Positions 1 through 9,329 of a DNA stretch of 34,035 nt are shown here, one piece after another (position 1 is the first letter of the stretch; each line of letters opens with the position of its first letter). The stretch covers positions 1 to 34,035 of the forward strand of contig JALVAT010000011.1 in the NCBI GenBank assembly GCA_027011045.1, written 5' to 3'. A program made the position numbers and the translations under genes. A model generated the notes under the pieces. It was not told the DNA's origin. It ran no database searches and saw nothing but the letters and a program-made list of their open reading frames with translations. Source of the DNA: Microcaldota archaeon (GTDB lineage Archaea > Iainarchaeota > Iainarchaeia > JAADDC01).

Positions 1-104
1 GGTTTGGGGCTGAAAGCCCCAGGGCCGCGCTCGCGCGGCGCACTGACTCCGTCAGGCGCGCTCGGAGGAACTCCGAGTCGCCAGAGAAGCTGGCCTGGGC
101 CCGT
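1..104 (+). repeat. GC-rich tandem-hairpin repeat, copy 1, directly 5' of and entering tRNA-Arg; inverted copy at 25011..25114
   Basis: 103 of 104 nt match the reverse complement of 25011..25114 (only difference at position 15). Consecutive hairpins: GGGGC-TGAAA-GCCCC, GCCGCG-CTCG-CGCGGC, CTGAC-TCC-GTCAG, CTCGGAG-GAA-CTCCGAG, CCAG-AGAAG-CTGG. May extend left of the window. Confidence 0.92.
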
Positions 105-171
105 GGCGTAGCCTGGATAGCGCGTCGGGTTCCGGACCCGAAGGTCGGGGGTTCAAATCCCCCCGGGCCCG
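97..171 (+). tRNA. tRNA-Arg (anticodon CCG)
   Basis: Cloverleaf: acceptor GGGCCCG/CGGGCCC, anticodon arm TCGGG-TTCCGGA-CCCGA, T arm GGGGG-TTCAAAT-CCCCC. Confidence 0.93.
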
Positions 172-286
172 CTACCAAAATGGCGAGTGTCGAATTCTTC
201 GCTGCGGACAACCAAAAACCGACCAGAAGATAATTAGCAAGAAAGGAAGCATAAGAAAGGGCAAAGGCGAGAGTATAGAGGGGTAG

Positions 287-359
287 TAGCCCCGCCCGGA
301 TTCGAACCGGGGTCTCGGGATCCAGAGTCCCGAATGCTTGGCCGCTACACCACGGGGCT
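287..359 (-). tRNA. tRNA-Gln (anticodon CTG)
   Basis: Minus-strand acceptor AGCCCCG/CGGGGCT, anticodon loop CTCTGGA closed by CGGGA/TCCCG, T arm CCCGG-TTCGAAT-CCGGG. Confidence 0.92.
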
Positions 360-405
360 CTCACAGATGCGGCCGTAATCATCATTGGAAGAAAGGGTTA
401 AAATC

Positions 406-825
406 CTACCCCATGAGCCACCGCACGTAGAGAACAACAGCCACAGGATCAACGAGCCAGAAAAGGGTGTGCAAAATGTCAAAGGAGAAGAAACTTGACG
501 TGTATTTGACGAGCACGTAAACGCGCATCAGATTAAACAGGAGCAGCGCAAGGGCACCGAAAACGTAGACCCTCCAGCGGCGCAGGGGCAGCTGAAAGTA
601 TCGGAGAAGTGCAAAGAACAGGGAAAGGGACACTATTCCCATACACTCGGGCAGTATCTGGAAACGATGGTAGCCACAGACCACGAAATCGCCATAGGAC
701 GGACATCCGGTGAGAAAACTCACGATGCGGGCGTACCAAGGAGCCAACGGCAGGAAGAAGTAGTGGAGGATTACGAGAATCAGAAAAAAGTACAGCAAGA
801 ATGTAAGGGCATCACCAGGGCTCAT
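406..825 (-). CDS. Small archaeosortase/exosortase-family membrane protein
   Basis: Multi-TM 139 aa with ordered Cys (ILPECMGIVS), Arg (FNLMRV) and His (FDILHTLFW), the exosortase/archaeosortase catalytic pattern. Start overlaps the end of CarS. Confidence 0.75.
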   Translation of the reverse strand: MSPGDALTFLLYFFLILVILHYFFLPLAPWYARIVSFLTGCPSYGDFVVCGYHRFQILPECMGIVSLSLFFALLRYFQLPLRRWRVYVFGALALLLFNLMRVYVLVKYTSSFFSFDILHTLFWLVDPVAVVLYVRWLMG

Positions 826-1288
826 TCTTCACACCAATCACGTAGCCGATAATGTTCGCAGCCCTGTGGAGGAAGGGGGTAATCAGTATAATCAAAACGG
901 CAGCATCGGGGGAGGGCACACCGCCAAGGGCGAAGGCGCCGAATATAAAGTCCAGCTGATCTATGAGCGGCGCCGGCGCGCCCCTCGGGAGCCCAATACG
1001 GCGCTTGGCGAAGGACGCTGCAGCGTCACCAAGAAGTGCCCCGAAGGCTATCAACCATGGATTGTATGAGAGGCCAAAGAGGGGAAAAACGAGACTGCCC
1101 GCAAGACCTCCAAGCAGAGTGCCAATGATGAAGCCCTCGAAGGTCTTTCCATCCCCTAGAACACGCCGCCCGTCCGACCAGCGCCTACCAAAGTCGATGG
1201 GATGGCGGCGCGGAAAAAATTTGGAGAGTGTGGCCGCGGGATTGGCCACGTATGCCGGCACAACCCAGAGGATCTGCGGCCAGATCAT
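812..1288 (-). CDS. carS: CDP-archaeol synthase
   Basis: Multi-TM protein with the CarS-type segment DFGRRWSDGRRVLGDGKTFEGFIIGTLLG. Confidence 0.88.
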   Translation of the reverse strand: MIWPQILWVVPAYVANPAATLSKFFPRRHPIDFGRRWSDGRRVLGDGKTFEGFIIGTLLGGLAGSLVFPLFGLSYNPWLIAFGALLGDAAASFAKRRIGLPRGAPAPLIDQLDFIFGAFALGGVPSPDAAVLIILITPFLHRAANIIGYVIGVKNEPW

Positions 1289-1911
1289 GCTGCTGCCTCT
1301 GCAGTGGCAGTAGCTTCGGAAGCGCCCTGCTCATTGGGGCGCTGAAGGACGCGCACCTTTGCAATCTCCATCTTGCGGATGGGTGCGATCTTGTTGGCAG
1401 CCTGGGCGATCTTCTGGGAAAGATCGCCGATGACGAACTCCTTCATGAGCTCGTCGGCGCCGAGCTTCTTGGCGCGCTCCTCGATCATCTGCTGCATGAT
1501 CTTCCGGATCTCTGTGGCCTGGCGGTTGGATACATTTACTGCAGTCCATGTGATGGCCTTTACGTGAAGAACAGCGCCATCGCGAGTGGTGACATCGAAG
1601 ACGTGCTCTATCTTCGATGAATGCCTCCTGGTGAGCCTCTTGATGTATGCGTTGTCGATCTCGTAGCCCTTGAACCATGTTCTGGCCTCAGAACCCACAA
1701 CCTGCTCGATCTGGAACCAAAGAATGTAGTGCGCATGTCCAATGCTACCAGTGAGCATGGACGCGGGAATCTCCACGGTTCTACCGTAGAGGAGCTTCTC
1801 GTCGGAGGCAGCGGTCTCGCCAACCTCCTTTTCATCCCAGATGCGTGGAGCTATGATCTTGTACCAGCGCTTGAGCTTCCAAGGATCTACCACGCGAACA
1901 CGCTTACCCAT
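1285..1911 (-). CDS. rps3ae: Ribosomal protein eS1 (S3Ae)
   Basis: MGKRVRVVDPWKLKRWYKIIAPRIW... with GRTVEIPASMLTG. Confidence 0.92.
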   Translation of the reverse strand: MGKRVRVVDPWKLKRWYKIIAPRIWDEKEVGETAASDEKLLYGRTVEIPASMLTGSIGHAHYILWFQIEQVVGSEARTWFKGYEIDNAYIKRLTRRHSSKIEHVFDVTTRDGAVLHVKAITWTAVNVSNRQATEIRKIMQQMIEERAKKLGADELMKEFVIGDLSQKIAQAANKIAPIRKMEIAKVRVLQRPNEQGASEATATAEAAA

Positions 1912-1915
1912 GTGA

Positions 1916-2032
1916 TCACCCTTTTTCCTTCAGACGTGCGCGAGCCACCAGCTCGTCCGCACTCCTCAGCACAGCCAGCGTATCGCCCTCGAACCTACGC
2001 ACCTTGCCGTGTATGGAAAGGGTGAGGATCAT
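1916..2032 (-). CDS. 38-aa ORF, possible minimal Pcc1-like (KEOPS) protein
   Basis: [41 protein letters not shown] overlaps the uS15 stop codon (TAATG) and the ORF ends just before eS1. C-terminal half resembles the Pcc1 ALR helix region. Confidence 0.5.
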   Translation of the reverse strand: MILTLSIHGKVRRFEGDTLAVLRSADELVARARLKEKG

Positions 2033-2487
2033 TACCTCACCAGCACAGCAACGGTCTCAGGCGAGTACTTCCAGTTGGCAGGAAGCTCGCCCTTCTCCTT
2101 GTAGTAGTCAACAAGGCGGCGGATCTTGGACTCGATGCGGATCAGCGCCACCTTGCTGTGCATATCCTTCTTGTGGGATTCGAGGTGCTTCCTGACACGA
2201 ACAGCCTTGCGGATGAGTGCCATGAGGTCCTCGGGGATCTCAGACGCGAGCCCATGCTCCTTGAGGATCTGGCGGATCTTCTTGCCAGTAATCGCCTTCA
2301 CAGAGGGAATTCCATACTGATCGCGAAGGATCTGACCGATCAGCGCCTGAGTGTATCCCTGCTTGGCGAGCTCAACGACGAGGGACTCGACATCCTCTGG
2401 TTTTGCCTGGACCCAGCTGGGAGGAGCCTTGGACGGTGGTGGCGTCGAGCCAGACTTACCCTTTTTTCTTGCGTGCATTCGTGCCAT
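2032..2487 (-). CDS. rps15: Ribosomal protein uS15 (S15P)
   Basis: [14 protein letters not shown]..., with S15 core [49 protein letters not shown]. Confidence 0.93.
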   Translation of the reverse strand: MARMHARKKGKSGSTPPPSKAPPSWVQAKPEDVESLVVELAKQGYTQALIGQILRDQYGIPSVKAITGKKIRQILKEHGLASEIPEDLMALIRKAVRVRKHLESHKKDMHSKVALIRIESKIRRLVDYYKEKGELPANWKYSPETVAVLVR

Positions 2488-2590
2488 GGACTATCCCCTC
2501 TCCAGGAGAAAAGGACCAATATCAGCTGGGGCGTAGAGTATAAAATGCTTACCATCGCCAGGGGAAAGGAGGTGGAATCATAACCAAGAA

Positions 2591-3208
2591 TCACAGGTAG
2601 CGGGCGCGACGCTTTACCTCATCAACCCTGCGAAGGACCTCGGGAGCGCGGGGAAACACGGAGCGATACCCCTCCAGGAAAAGGGGCCAAGCGTCGTCCA
2701 TAACATCGTAATGGGTAGCCTGAAAGGACTTCTCAAAGCATACCAAATCCACGGCAAAGTCCTCAATGGAATCCGATACCTCTCCCAGCCCGAAGTCGAT
2801 GAAAACCAGCTTACCGTCCCGGATAATAATGTTCGACGTGGTCAAATCCCCATGAACGATTCTATTGCTGTGAAGGGTGCCAACACTCCTCCCAACATCG
2901 CGCATAATGCCGATATCACCGCCAGAGAGAAGGAACTCCTTGACGCGTGTGCCCGAAACGTACTCCATCAGGATCTCCATCCGCTCGTCGTCCACGCTGT
3001 AAACAACGGGTGTCAGAACACCAGCACGCCTCGCACGGTCCAAAAGCCGCGCCTCCCTGCGCGTTCTTGTCCTGCGAATGTGGAAATCGAGCTCCGGAAT
3101 GCGATAGGGTTTTGGAATGCGGCGCTTCAAAACGGCGGGCTTGCCATTATACTCCGTAAGATACAGCTCTGCCTCTGCACCCTTCTTAATGAGCTTCCCC
3201 GACGCCAC
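2591..3208 (-). CDS. bud32: KEOPS protein kinase Bud32 (start trimmed to GTG at 3208)
   Basis: GAEAELYL, AVLKRRIPKPYR, NRIVHGDLTTSNII, KLVFIDFGLGEVSDSIEDFAVDL. ORF-track start at 3493 would overlap the Rpp21 gene on the other strand. Confidence 0.9.
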   Translation of the reverse strand: MASGKLIKKGAEAELYLTEYNGKPAVLKRRIPKPYRIPELDFHIRRTRTRREARLLDRARRAGVLTPVVYSVDDERMEILMEYVSGTRVKEFLLSGGDIGIMRDVGRSVGTLHSNRIVHGDLTTSNIIIRDGKLVFIDFGLGEVSDSIEDFAVDLVCFEKSFQATHYDVMDDAWPLFLEGYRSVFPRAPEVLRRVDEVKRRARYL

Positions 3209-3257
3209 GGAACAAAATGGGAGAAAATAATTAAGAGGGACGTTACACAATCCATAG

Positions 3258-3629
3258 GTGCGGGTACCCAAGAAACTGCTGGCAAAAATAGCCAAGGAAC
3301 GCATAGAACGGCTTTTCCAGCTGGCTGAAGAAAATGCAAGAACGCATCCGGAGCGATCGAAGAGGTACGTGCAGCTGGCCCGAAGGATAGCCATGAAATA
3401 CAGGGTGCGGATCCAAAAACAATGGAAGAGGCGTTTCTGCAAGAAATGCGGCACCTTCTGGGTTCCTGGGGAGAATTTCATTGTTAGGCTCAAGCCGGAA
3501 CCCCAACCACACGTGGAATATATCTGTTTGGAGTGCGGAGCTCGCTACAGGATCCCGTATCTGCGGGAAAAGCTCGCGCAGCGAGATAAGCAAAATGAAC
3601 ATGATGAGGAAACAGCCTCGAAATCTTAA
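3258..3629 (+). CDS. rnp4: RNase P protein component 4 (Rpp21)
   Basis: Helical N-terminus (SKRYVQLARRIAMKY) and zinc ribbon CKKC...CLEC. Confidence 0.85.
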   Translation: MRVPKKLLAKIAKERIERLFQLAEENARTHPERSKRYVQLARRIAMKYRVRIQKQWKRRFCKKCGTFWVPGENFIVRLKPEPQPHVEYICLECGARYRIPYLREKLAQRDKQNEHDEETASKS

Positions 3630-3656
3630 CTGCGGGGGTTATTGTAACTACGTTCC

Positions 3657-6600
3657 ATGGGGATACATATGGAGGGCGAGGGAGCGCTAGGCGAATTCTC
3701 CCTGGAAGAAGAGGGAATGGGTAGAACAGAGGAGCTTGTAGCGCGGTTCGAGGAATTCTTCCGTCTAGCATATGAGAAGGAGCTCCAGGAGTATTTGAGC
3801 ACCCACCCGAACGCCAGAAGCGTTGTAGTCGATTATAGAAAGCTTGAAGCCTTTGACTACGACCTTGCGGACGCGCTACTGGACGAGCCCAACGTCTACT
3901 TGGACGCCATGGAGACAGCGCTCCGCAGAATGGAGCTGCCCGGGATCGAGCCCGGGACGGAAATAAAGGTCAGGCTCACGAACATACCGCCGGACAGGAC
4001 GATCCTCGTCCGAAACATAACGGCTGATTACATAGGGAAGATTATCGCCGTAGAGGGACTCGTACGACAGATTTCAACCGTGATGCCACGCCTTGTGGTG
4101 GCACGCTGGGCCTGTAAGAAGTGTGGGCGAACCTATGACGTGGTTCAAGAGGGTCAAAAGGTAAGAAAACCGTACGCATGTGTCTGTGGATCTAAGGACT
4201 TTGAACTCCAGCCGGACGAGTCGAAGTGGGTGGATTTTCAGCGCATTCAGATCCAAGAACCAATAGAATACCTGCGCGGTGGCGAACAGGCGAGGTTCAT
4301 TGACGTATACCTCGAGGGAGACCTTGTAAACACGGTCAAGCCCGGAGATCGCGTGAACGTGGTAGGTATCCTCAAGCTCCTGAACCCAGAGGGCAGGAAA
4401 ATAGTATACGGCAAGTACATCCACGCAATTTACATAGAACCGGTCCAAAAGGAGTTCGAGGAGCTGGAACCAACCCCTGAAGAGATAAAGAAGATAAAGG
4501 AGCTCGCACAGGATCCGGAAATTTACGAAAAGCTCAGAAAGTCCATAGCTCCAACGATATATGGGCACGACGAGATCAAGGAAGCCGTTGCACTGCAGCT
4601 CTTCGGCGGAGTCAAGAAGGAGCTACCGGACAGAACGCACATCCGTGGAAACATCCACATCCTCCTGATGGGTGATCCAGGTACGGGTAAGTCGCAGATC
4701 CTACGTCACGTGGCGCAGATCGCCCCGAAGAGCATATACGTGGCTGGAAAGACGGCGTCAGGTGCTGGACTTACGGCAACGGCAGAGAAGGATGAAATGG
4801 GTGAAGGCGGCTGGGTAATAAAGGCTGGAGCCCTGGTGTTAGCGTCCGGCGGGATTGCGGCCGTGGACGAGTTTGACAAGATTGATGCGAAGGACAGAGC
4901 GGCGCTGCACGAGGCGATGGAGCAGCAGAGCTACCACCACGACTTCGAAATCATGCTGGCGGATAGATCTAAGGCGAAAATAGGCGAACTGGTGGACAAG
5001 CTCATCGAAGCCAACAGGGATAAGATCGTAAGGGGGAAGGACACCGAAATACTGCCCGATCCCGGTGTGGAGCTCCTTGGATACGACCTTAAGAGCAAGC
5101 AAATAGTAAGAGTAAGGGCAGATCGCGTAAGCAGACACATCGCCCCGGATCACTTCATACGGATCGAGTTTAGCAACGGCAGAGAGATAACCGTAACGCC
5201 GGAGCACCCGGTAATGATATGGCGGGATGGCAAAATCGCAGAGGTGCCCGCAGAGCGTGTACGGACCGGAGACCTTGCGGTTGCGGTGAGAAGGTACCCG
5301 ACGTTGGAAAAGCCCTTCGACAAGACCCTCGCGCGGTTCTGGGGCTTTGTACTCTCGGAGGGATTCACGTATAAAAACGAAGGGAACGGCTACTACGAGA
5401 TCGGGTTCACCAACACGGACAAGGAGCTTGTAGATGAGTTCGTAGGTGTCGTGAAGGCATTGGGGCAGAAGTACAGCATACAGGTTTCAAAAAGGGGTAG
5501 AAACAAGCCCCTTTACACCGTTCGGATCATCTCCAAGGACTTCTATGGGAAAATGATGTCACAGTTCCCGGAGGCATTCCCAGTAGGGGAGGGGCGCCCA
5601 GCACTCCTGAAGCGTATTCCATCACGAATACTTGGCGCCGATGAGGACGCGAAGAAGGCATTCCTCAACGCATACTTCAAGGGGGACGGCTTCATATCGC
5701 CGCTTCGAACAGGGTTCATCACGGCATCGAGGAAGATGGCTGAAGATCTGCAGGATATGCTATACAACCTCGGGATATACTCCTACATAGCCACAGAGGA
5801 CAGAGCGGGCCGGGAATACTATAAGGTTGTTATCTCTGGGCCCGAATCGCTCGAGCAGTTCTACGAAATTGTAAAGGACGATAAACGGTCCGAAAGAATC
5901 CTGCAGCTAGCAGAGCTGGCAAGGAAAAAGTCCAACCATAAGGATCCGCTTCCACGGGAGCTGGTAGTCACATTGAAGAACACGCTCAAGGCGCTGCACA
6001 TCGACGACGGCGTCCTCGGCAATAACATAAAGAGGGAGCAGAACGTACACCGCGAAACCGCCGAGAAGTATGTACACCTCATAGAGGAGACCATAAGGGA
6101 CCTGGAGAACGCTCTAGAGAGGAGAGACGTAGGCACACTCGCACGCTTCGTGCAGATAAGGGCCCTGGCGAAGAAGACGGGCATCCCAGAGTCCACGCTG
6201 CGCTACAGGCTCAAGAAGAAGGATGAGAACACAGTGCACGCCCTCGAGAACATGGCCAGAGCCCTGCTGGAAAGGGTAAAGGAAAACGTCCAAATACTCC
6301 GCGAGTATATAAGCGGGAACATACGATTCCTGCGCGTGAAAAACGTGGAACGCGTCGAGAACAGTGGATGGAAATGGGTTTACGATGTAACGGTGGAGCC
6401 GTATCACCTCTTCGTATCCCACGGACTTGTACTACATAACACGATAAGCGTTGCCAAAGCGGGAATCGTAACGACGTTCAAGGCAGATACGGCAATCTTA
6501 GCAGCGGCCAACCCGAAGCACGGCAGGTTTGACCCCAACGAAAACCCAATCACGCAGATAAACATAGAGCCCACGATTCTGTCTCGTTTTGACCTTATGT

Positions 6601-7307
6601 TCATAATACGGGAGAAGCTGGATGAAGATAGGGACAGAAAGATCGCTGAGCACGTGCTGAAAACACATTTAGCAGGAGAAAAGCGAATGGCATACGAAAA
6701 GGGGGCCGACGAAACGCTTACCCGTGAAGAGGTCGAAGAGGCTGAAAAGCACGTGAAACCGGCCATAGACATCGAACTTCTAAGAAAGTACATCGCCTAC
6801 GCGAGGGCGCACGTTTTCCCGGAGCTCAGCGAGCAAGCGATGAAAAAAATTGCAGACTACTACGTGAAGCTCAGGCAGCTGGGAAAGAAGATGGGGACCG
6901 TGCCCACAACGGCAAGACAGCTGGAAGCGCTCATCCGCCTGGCGGAGGCGTCTGCAAGGGTAAGGCTGTCCCCCATAGTGACGGAGGAGGACGCCGAAAG
7001 GGCAATACGGCTGGCGGAGAAATCCATGGAAGAGGTGCTGGTGGATAAGGAAACGGGGGCGATAGACTACGACGTCCTCACCACGGGAACAACGAAGAGC
7101 AAGCGTGAGAAGATGAAGATCATACTGACCATAATAAAGGACTACACCCGTGAGAACGACAGCATGCCCTACGAAGAGCTCCTAGAGCAGGCAAAGGAAC
7201 TCGGACTCGACGAAATGGAGGTAAACGAACTCGTCGAGGCCCTGAAAAAGAATGGAGACATATATGAGCCCAAGCCAGGGCTGCTCAGGCCCGTGAGTCC
7301 CTCGTAA
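3657..7307 (+). CDS. mcm: Replicative helicase MCM, interrupted in frame by an intein
   Basis: Zinc motif CKKCGRTYDV...CVCGS, Walker A GDPGTGKSQ, Walker B AAVDEFDKI, arginine finger LSRFDL; EAMEQQ and TISVAKAGI are separated by 504 aa. Confidence 0.96.
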   Translation: MGIHMEGEGALGEFSLEEEGMGRTEELVARFEEFFRLAYEKELQEYLSTHPNARSVVVDYRKLEAFDYDLADALLDEPNVYLDAMETALRRMELPGIEPGTEIKVRLTNIPPDRTILVRNITADYIGKIIAVEGLVRQISTVMPRLVVARWACKKCGRTYDVVQEGQKVRKPYACVCGSKDFELQPDESKWVDFQRIQIQEPIEYLRGGEQARFIDVYLEGDLVNTVKPGDRVNVVGILKLLNPEGRKIVYGKYIHAIYIEPVQKEFEELEPTPEEIKKIKELAQDPEIYEKLRKSIAPTIYGHDEIKEAVALQLFGGVKKELPDRTHIRGNIHILLMGDPGTGKSQILRHVAQIAPKSIYVAGKTASGAGLTATAEKDEMGEGGWVIKAGALVLASGGIAAVDEFDKIDAKDRAALHEAMEQQSYHHDFEIMLADRSKAKIGELVDKLIEANRDKIVRGKDTEILPDPGVELLGYDLKSKQIVRVRADRVSRHIAPDHFIRIEFSNGREITVTPEHPVMIWRDGKIAEVPAERVRTGDLAVAVRRYPTLEKPFDKTLARFWGFVLSEGFTYKNEGNGYYEIGFTNTDKELVDEFVGVVKALGQKYSIQVSKRGRNKPLYTVRIISKDFYGKMMSQFPEAFPVGEGRPALLKRIPSRILGADEDAKKAFLNAYFKGDGFISPLRTGFITASRKMAEDLQDMLYNLGIYSYIATEDRAGREYYKVVISGPESLEQFYEIVKDDKRSERILQLAELARKKSNHKDPLPRELVVTLKNTLKALHIDDGVLGNNIKREQNVHRETAEKYVHLIEETIRDLENALERRDVGTLARFVQIRALAKKTGIPESTLRYRLKKKDENTVHALENMARALLERVKENVQILREYISGNIRFLRVKNVERVENSGWKWVYDVTVEPYHLFVSHGLVLHNTISVAKAGIVTTFKADTAILAAANPKHGRFDPNENPITQINIEPTILSRFDLMFIIREKLDEDRDRKIAEHVLKTHLAGEKRMAYEKGADETLTREEVEEAEKHVKPAIDIELLRKYIAYARAHVFPELSEQAMKKIADYYVKLRQLGKKMGTVPTTARQLEALIRLAEASARVRLSPIVTEEDAERAIRLAEKSMEEVLVDKETGAIDYDVLTTGTTKSKREKMKIILTIIKDYTRENDSMPYEELLEQAKELGLDEMEVNELVEALKKNGDIYEPKPGLLRPVSPS
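4929..6440 (+). mobile_element. Intein with LAGLIDADG-type homing endonuclease in MCM
   Basis: 504 aa starting with Ser (SYHHDFEIML), Hint blocks TPEHPV and VYDVTVEPYHLFVSHGLVLHN followed by Thr; two LAGLIDADG-like helices, LARFWGFVLSEGF and KKAFLNAYFKGDGFI. Confidence 0.93.
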
Positions 7308-7914
7308 CAACGCGGGCATCCACGGCGAGCGCCCCGTCTGGCAGGGCCATCAGCGGATTAACGTCGATCTCCTCCCAGCCCTCCGCAGTGGCAACGAACC
7401 GAGAGAAGCGCACAACGATGTCGCGAAGCGCCTCAAGGTCCACTCTCTTCCCGCGGGCACCCTGTAGGATCTTCCTGCCCTTTAGGTCGAGAACCATCTC
7501 GTCAAAGTCCTCGGGGGCAATGGGGGCCGCCCGCGCAACCACATCCCGGTAGACCTCCACGAAAATTCCACCCAGGCCGAAAAGCACCACCGGGCCGAAC
7601 TGGGGATCGCGCTTCGCCCCAAGGAAAACCTCTACGCCGCTCACCTGCTTTTGAACCATTACCGGGGAATGAAAGCGGTCAAGCATCCTATAAAACTCGT
7701 CCAGGAAACGGTCATCGCTATCCACGTTCAGAACCACGGCTCCGGAATCAGATTTATGGACGATCTCGTCCGAAATGGCCTTCAACACGACGGGGTAGTG
7801 CTGACGAGCGAACTGTAGGCCCTTCTCGGGATCTCGCGTCACAATGGCCGGAGCAAAGGGGATCACGTCCTGGAGGAAGCGCTGGGAGTCCCAAACGTTC
7901 AGCACCTTAGCCAA
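7285..7914 (-). CDS. ADP-forming acetyl-CoA synthetase beta subunit (ATP-grasp)
   Basis: PVVLKAISDEIVHKSDSGAVVLNV, GVEVFLGAKRDPQFGPVVLFGLGGIFVEV, EIDVNPLMALPDGALAVDARV. 3' end overlaps mcm by 23 nt. Confidence 0.88.
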   Translation of the reverse strand: MAKVLNVWDSQRFLQDVIPFAPAIVTRDPEKGLQFARQHYPVVLKAISDEIVHKSDSGAVVLNVDSDDRFLDEFYRMLDRFHSPVMVQKQVSGVEVFLGAKRDPQFGPVVLFGLGGIFVEVYRDVVARAAPIAPEDFDEMVLDLKGRKILQGARGKRVDLEALRDIVVRFSRFVATAEGWEEIDVNPLMALPDGALAVDARVVTRDSRA

Positions 7915-8476
7915 GGGCTATCCCCCCAATGATCAGCACGATGCCGAGGGCGAAGAAGATTGTAGCCAGGAGTTTGGACGCTGAAAAGTAAAGGGAGGCG
8001 CCCATGGACGCCAACCCGAGCGCTGGAAGGAGTATGCGAATCCAGCGGATGGAAGAACCCTTGACGTGCATCTGTGACGACTCGAGACGGGCAACACGAC
8101 TCTCAAGATCATAAACCTTCCTTTCCAGGAGAGAAACACGGTCTTCAAGGCGCGAAACCTCAGAAACGTAGGAATCAAGGCTCTTCCGCAGGAAATCGTG
8201 GAGGGTCTTTTGCGCAAGCGTGAGCTTCTTGTCAACCTGGCCTGAAAGCTCCCTGAGTATATCTTTCTTCGCCTGCTCTATGCGGATGGTAAATTCGTCG
8301 CCTGCAATCTCCCTGATTTCGTTTCTAAGAACGCGAAGCATATCGCGCTCGGCGAGGAGAATAAGCTTACGAGCATCCTCCTCGGGAATTCCCATGCTCG
8401 CCAGGGTATCTATAATTTCCTTTGTGGAGGCGCCCTGGCGGATCATTCGCTCAATGGTGGCGATGATGTCAGGCAT
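7907..8476 (-). CDS. Coiled-coil protein with two C-terminal TM helices, function unknown
   Basis: Heptad-like LEDRVSLLERKVYDLESRVARLES followed by two hydrophobic spans; overlaps the start of the downstream ATP-grasp gene. Confidence 0.7.
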   Translation of the reverse strand: MPDIIATIERMIRQGASTKEIIDTLASMGIPEEDARKLILLAERDMLRVLRNEIREIAGDEFTIRIEQAKKDILRELSGQVDKKLTLAQKTLHDFLRKSLDSYVSEVSRLEDRVSLLERKVYDLESRVARLESSQMHVKGSSIRWIRILLPALGLASMGASLYFSASKLLATIFFALGIVLIIGGIALG

Positions 8477-8526
8477 GTTGAGAATAAGATGTCAGGATAT
8501 TTAAGGTTATCAGGACAGCCCTGCCT

Positions 8527-8595
8527 GCCGGGCGGAGGTCCCTGCCTATTCCATCCCAAATCCCTTCGCGCGGGTAGACCTGACCTCCGCCCGGC
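8527..8595. repeat. 14-bp perfect inverted repeat with 41-nt loop
   Basis: GCCGGGCGGAGGTC (8527..8540) and GACCTCCGCCCGGC (8582..8595). Confidence 0.85.
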
Positions 8596-8722
8596 TATTC
8601 CGCTGTGGGCTTCTTCCTAACCACCCCCTCCGTCCGCATTCGTAGAACAGCTTTGAGATATTTAATGATAATGTTTAACCACCGGTAGTGACAAAATTAT
8701 ATACATAATCGGTAATGCGGGG

Positions 8723-9292
8723 TCAGACAAGGGCAGGAACAACAAAGGCGAGGAAACCAAGAGCAAGAGACATCAATAGCCACACCGCGGAGTTCCAAGC
8801 AAGGATCTTGGAGCCGTCCAGCGGAGGAACGGGGAGCATGTTGAAGAACCCAAGGAATGCATTAACGCGGAAGATGAAAAAGAGTGTGGAAGAGTAGTGG
8901 GGGAGCACGGGGATCAAAACCAAGGTAATGATCGCCACAACAAGGTTCATTAAAGGACCTGCGAGGGAGATGAGGCCGTCATCCCGCCGGTTAGGCGTGC
9001 CGAAGACGTAAACCGCTCCGGGAGCAGCAAAGACAAAGGCGCCGTTGGTTACAATGGCAAGGGTGAGTGCAAAGAGAAGACCGTAGCTCCAAGCCCTGTA
9101 CTCGGCGTGGTAGCCAAGGGCGATGGCAGTAAACTTGTGTCCGAGCTCGTGAAAGATGAACGCGGTTAGAAGCGCAAGGGCATACGTGAAGAAGTACGAG
9201 AAAAACGTCTGGGGATGTAAATTCCACGCGAAGGCAATGGACAGGGTAATCCACGAGATAAAGAGGTCTCTCAGCTCCCTTGCGCTCAGCAT
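8723..9292 (-). CDS. M50-family site-2-like membrane metalloprotease
   Basis: HELGH zinc motif within a TM span and NMLPVPPLDGSKIL. Confidence 0.9.
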   Translation of the reverse strand: MLSARELRDLFISWITLSIAFAWNLHPQTFFSYFFTYALALLTAFIFHELGHKFTAIALGYHAEYRAWSYGLLFALTLAIVTNGAFVFAAPGAVYVFGTPNRRDDGLISLAGPLMNLVVAIITLVLIPVLPHYSSTLFFIFRVNAFLGFFNMLPVPPLDGSKILAWNSAVWLLMSLALGFLAFVVPALV

Positions 9293-9329
9293 CAGGTTTT
9301 TATGGAATGAAAAGCATTATAATACTGCC

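Noticed and set aside
2711-3328. 205-aa plus ORF opposite Bud32
   Set aside because: Bud32 kinase motifs are unambiguous on the minus strand.
4074-4568. 164-aa minus ORF in mcm
   Set aside because: Antisense shadow within a clearly coding region.
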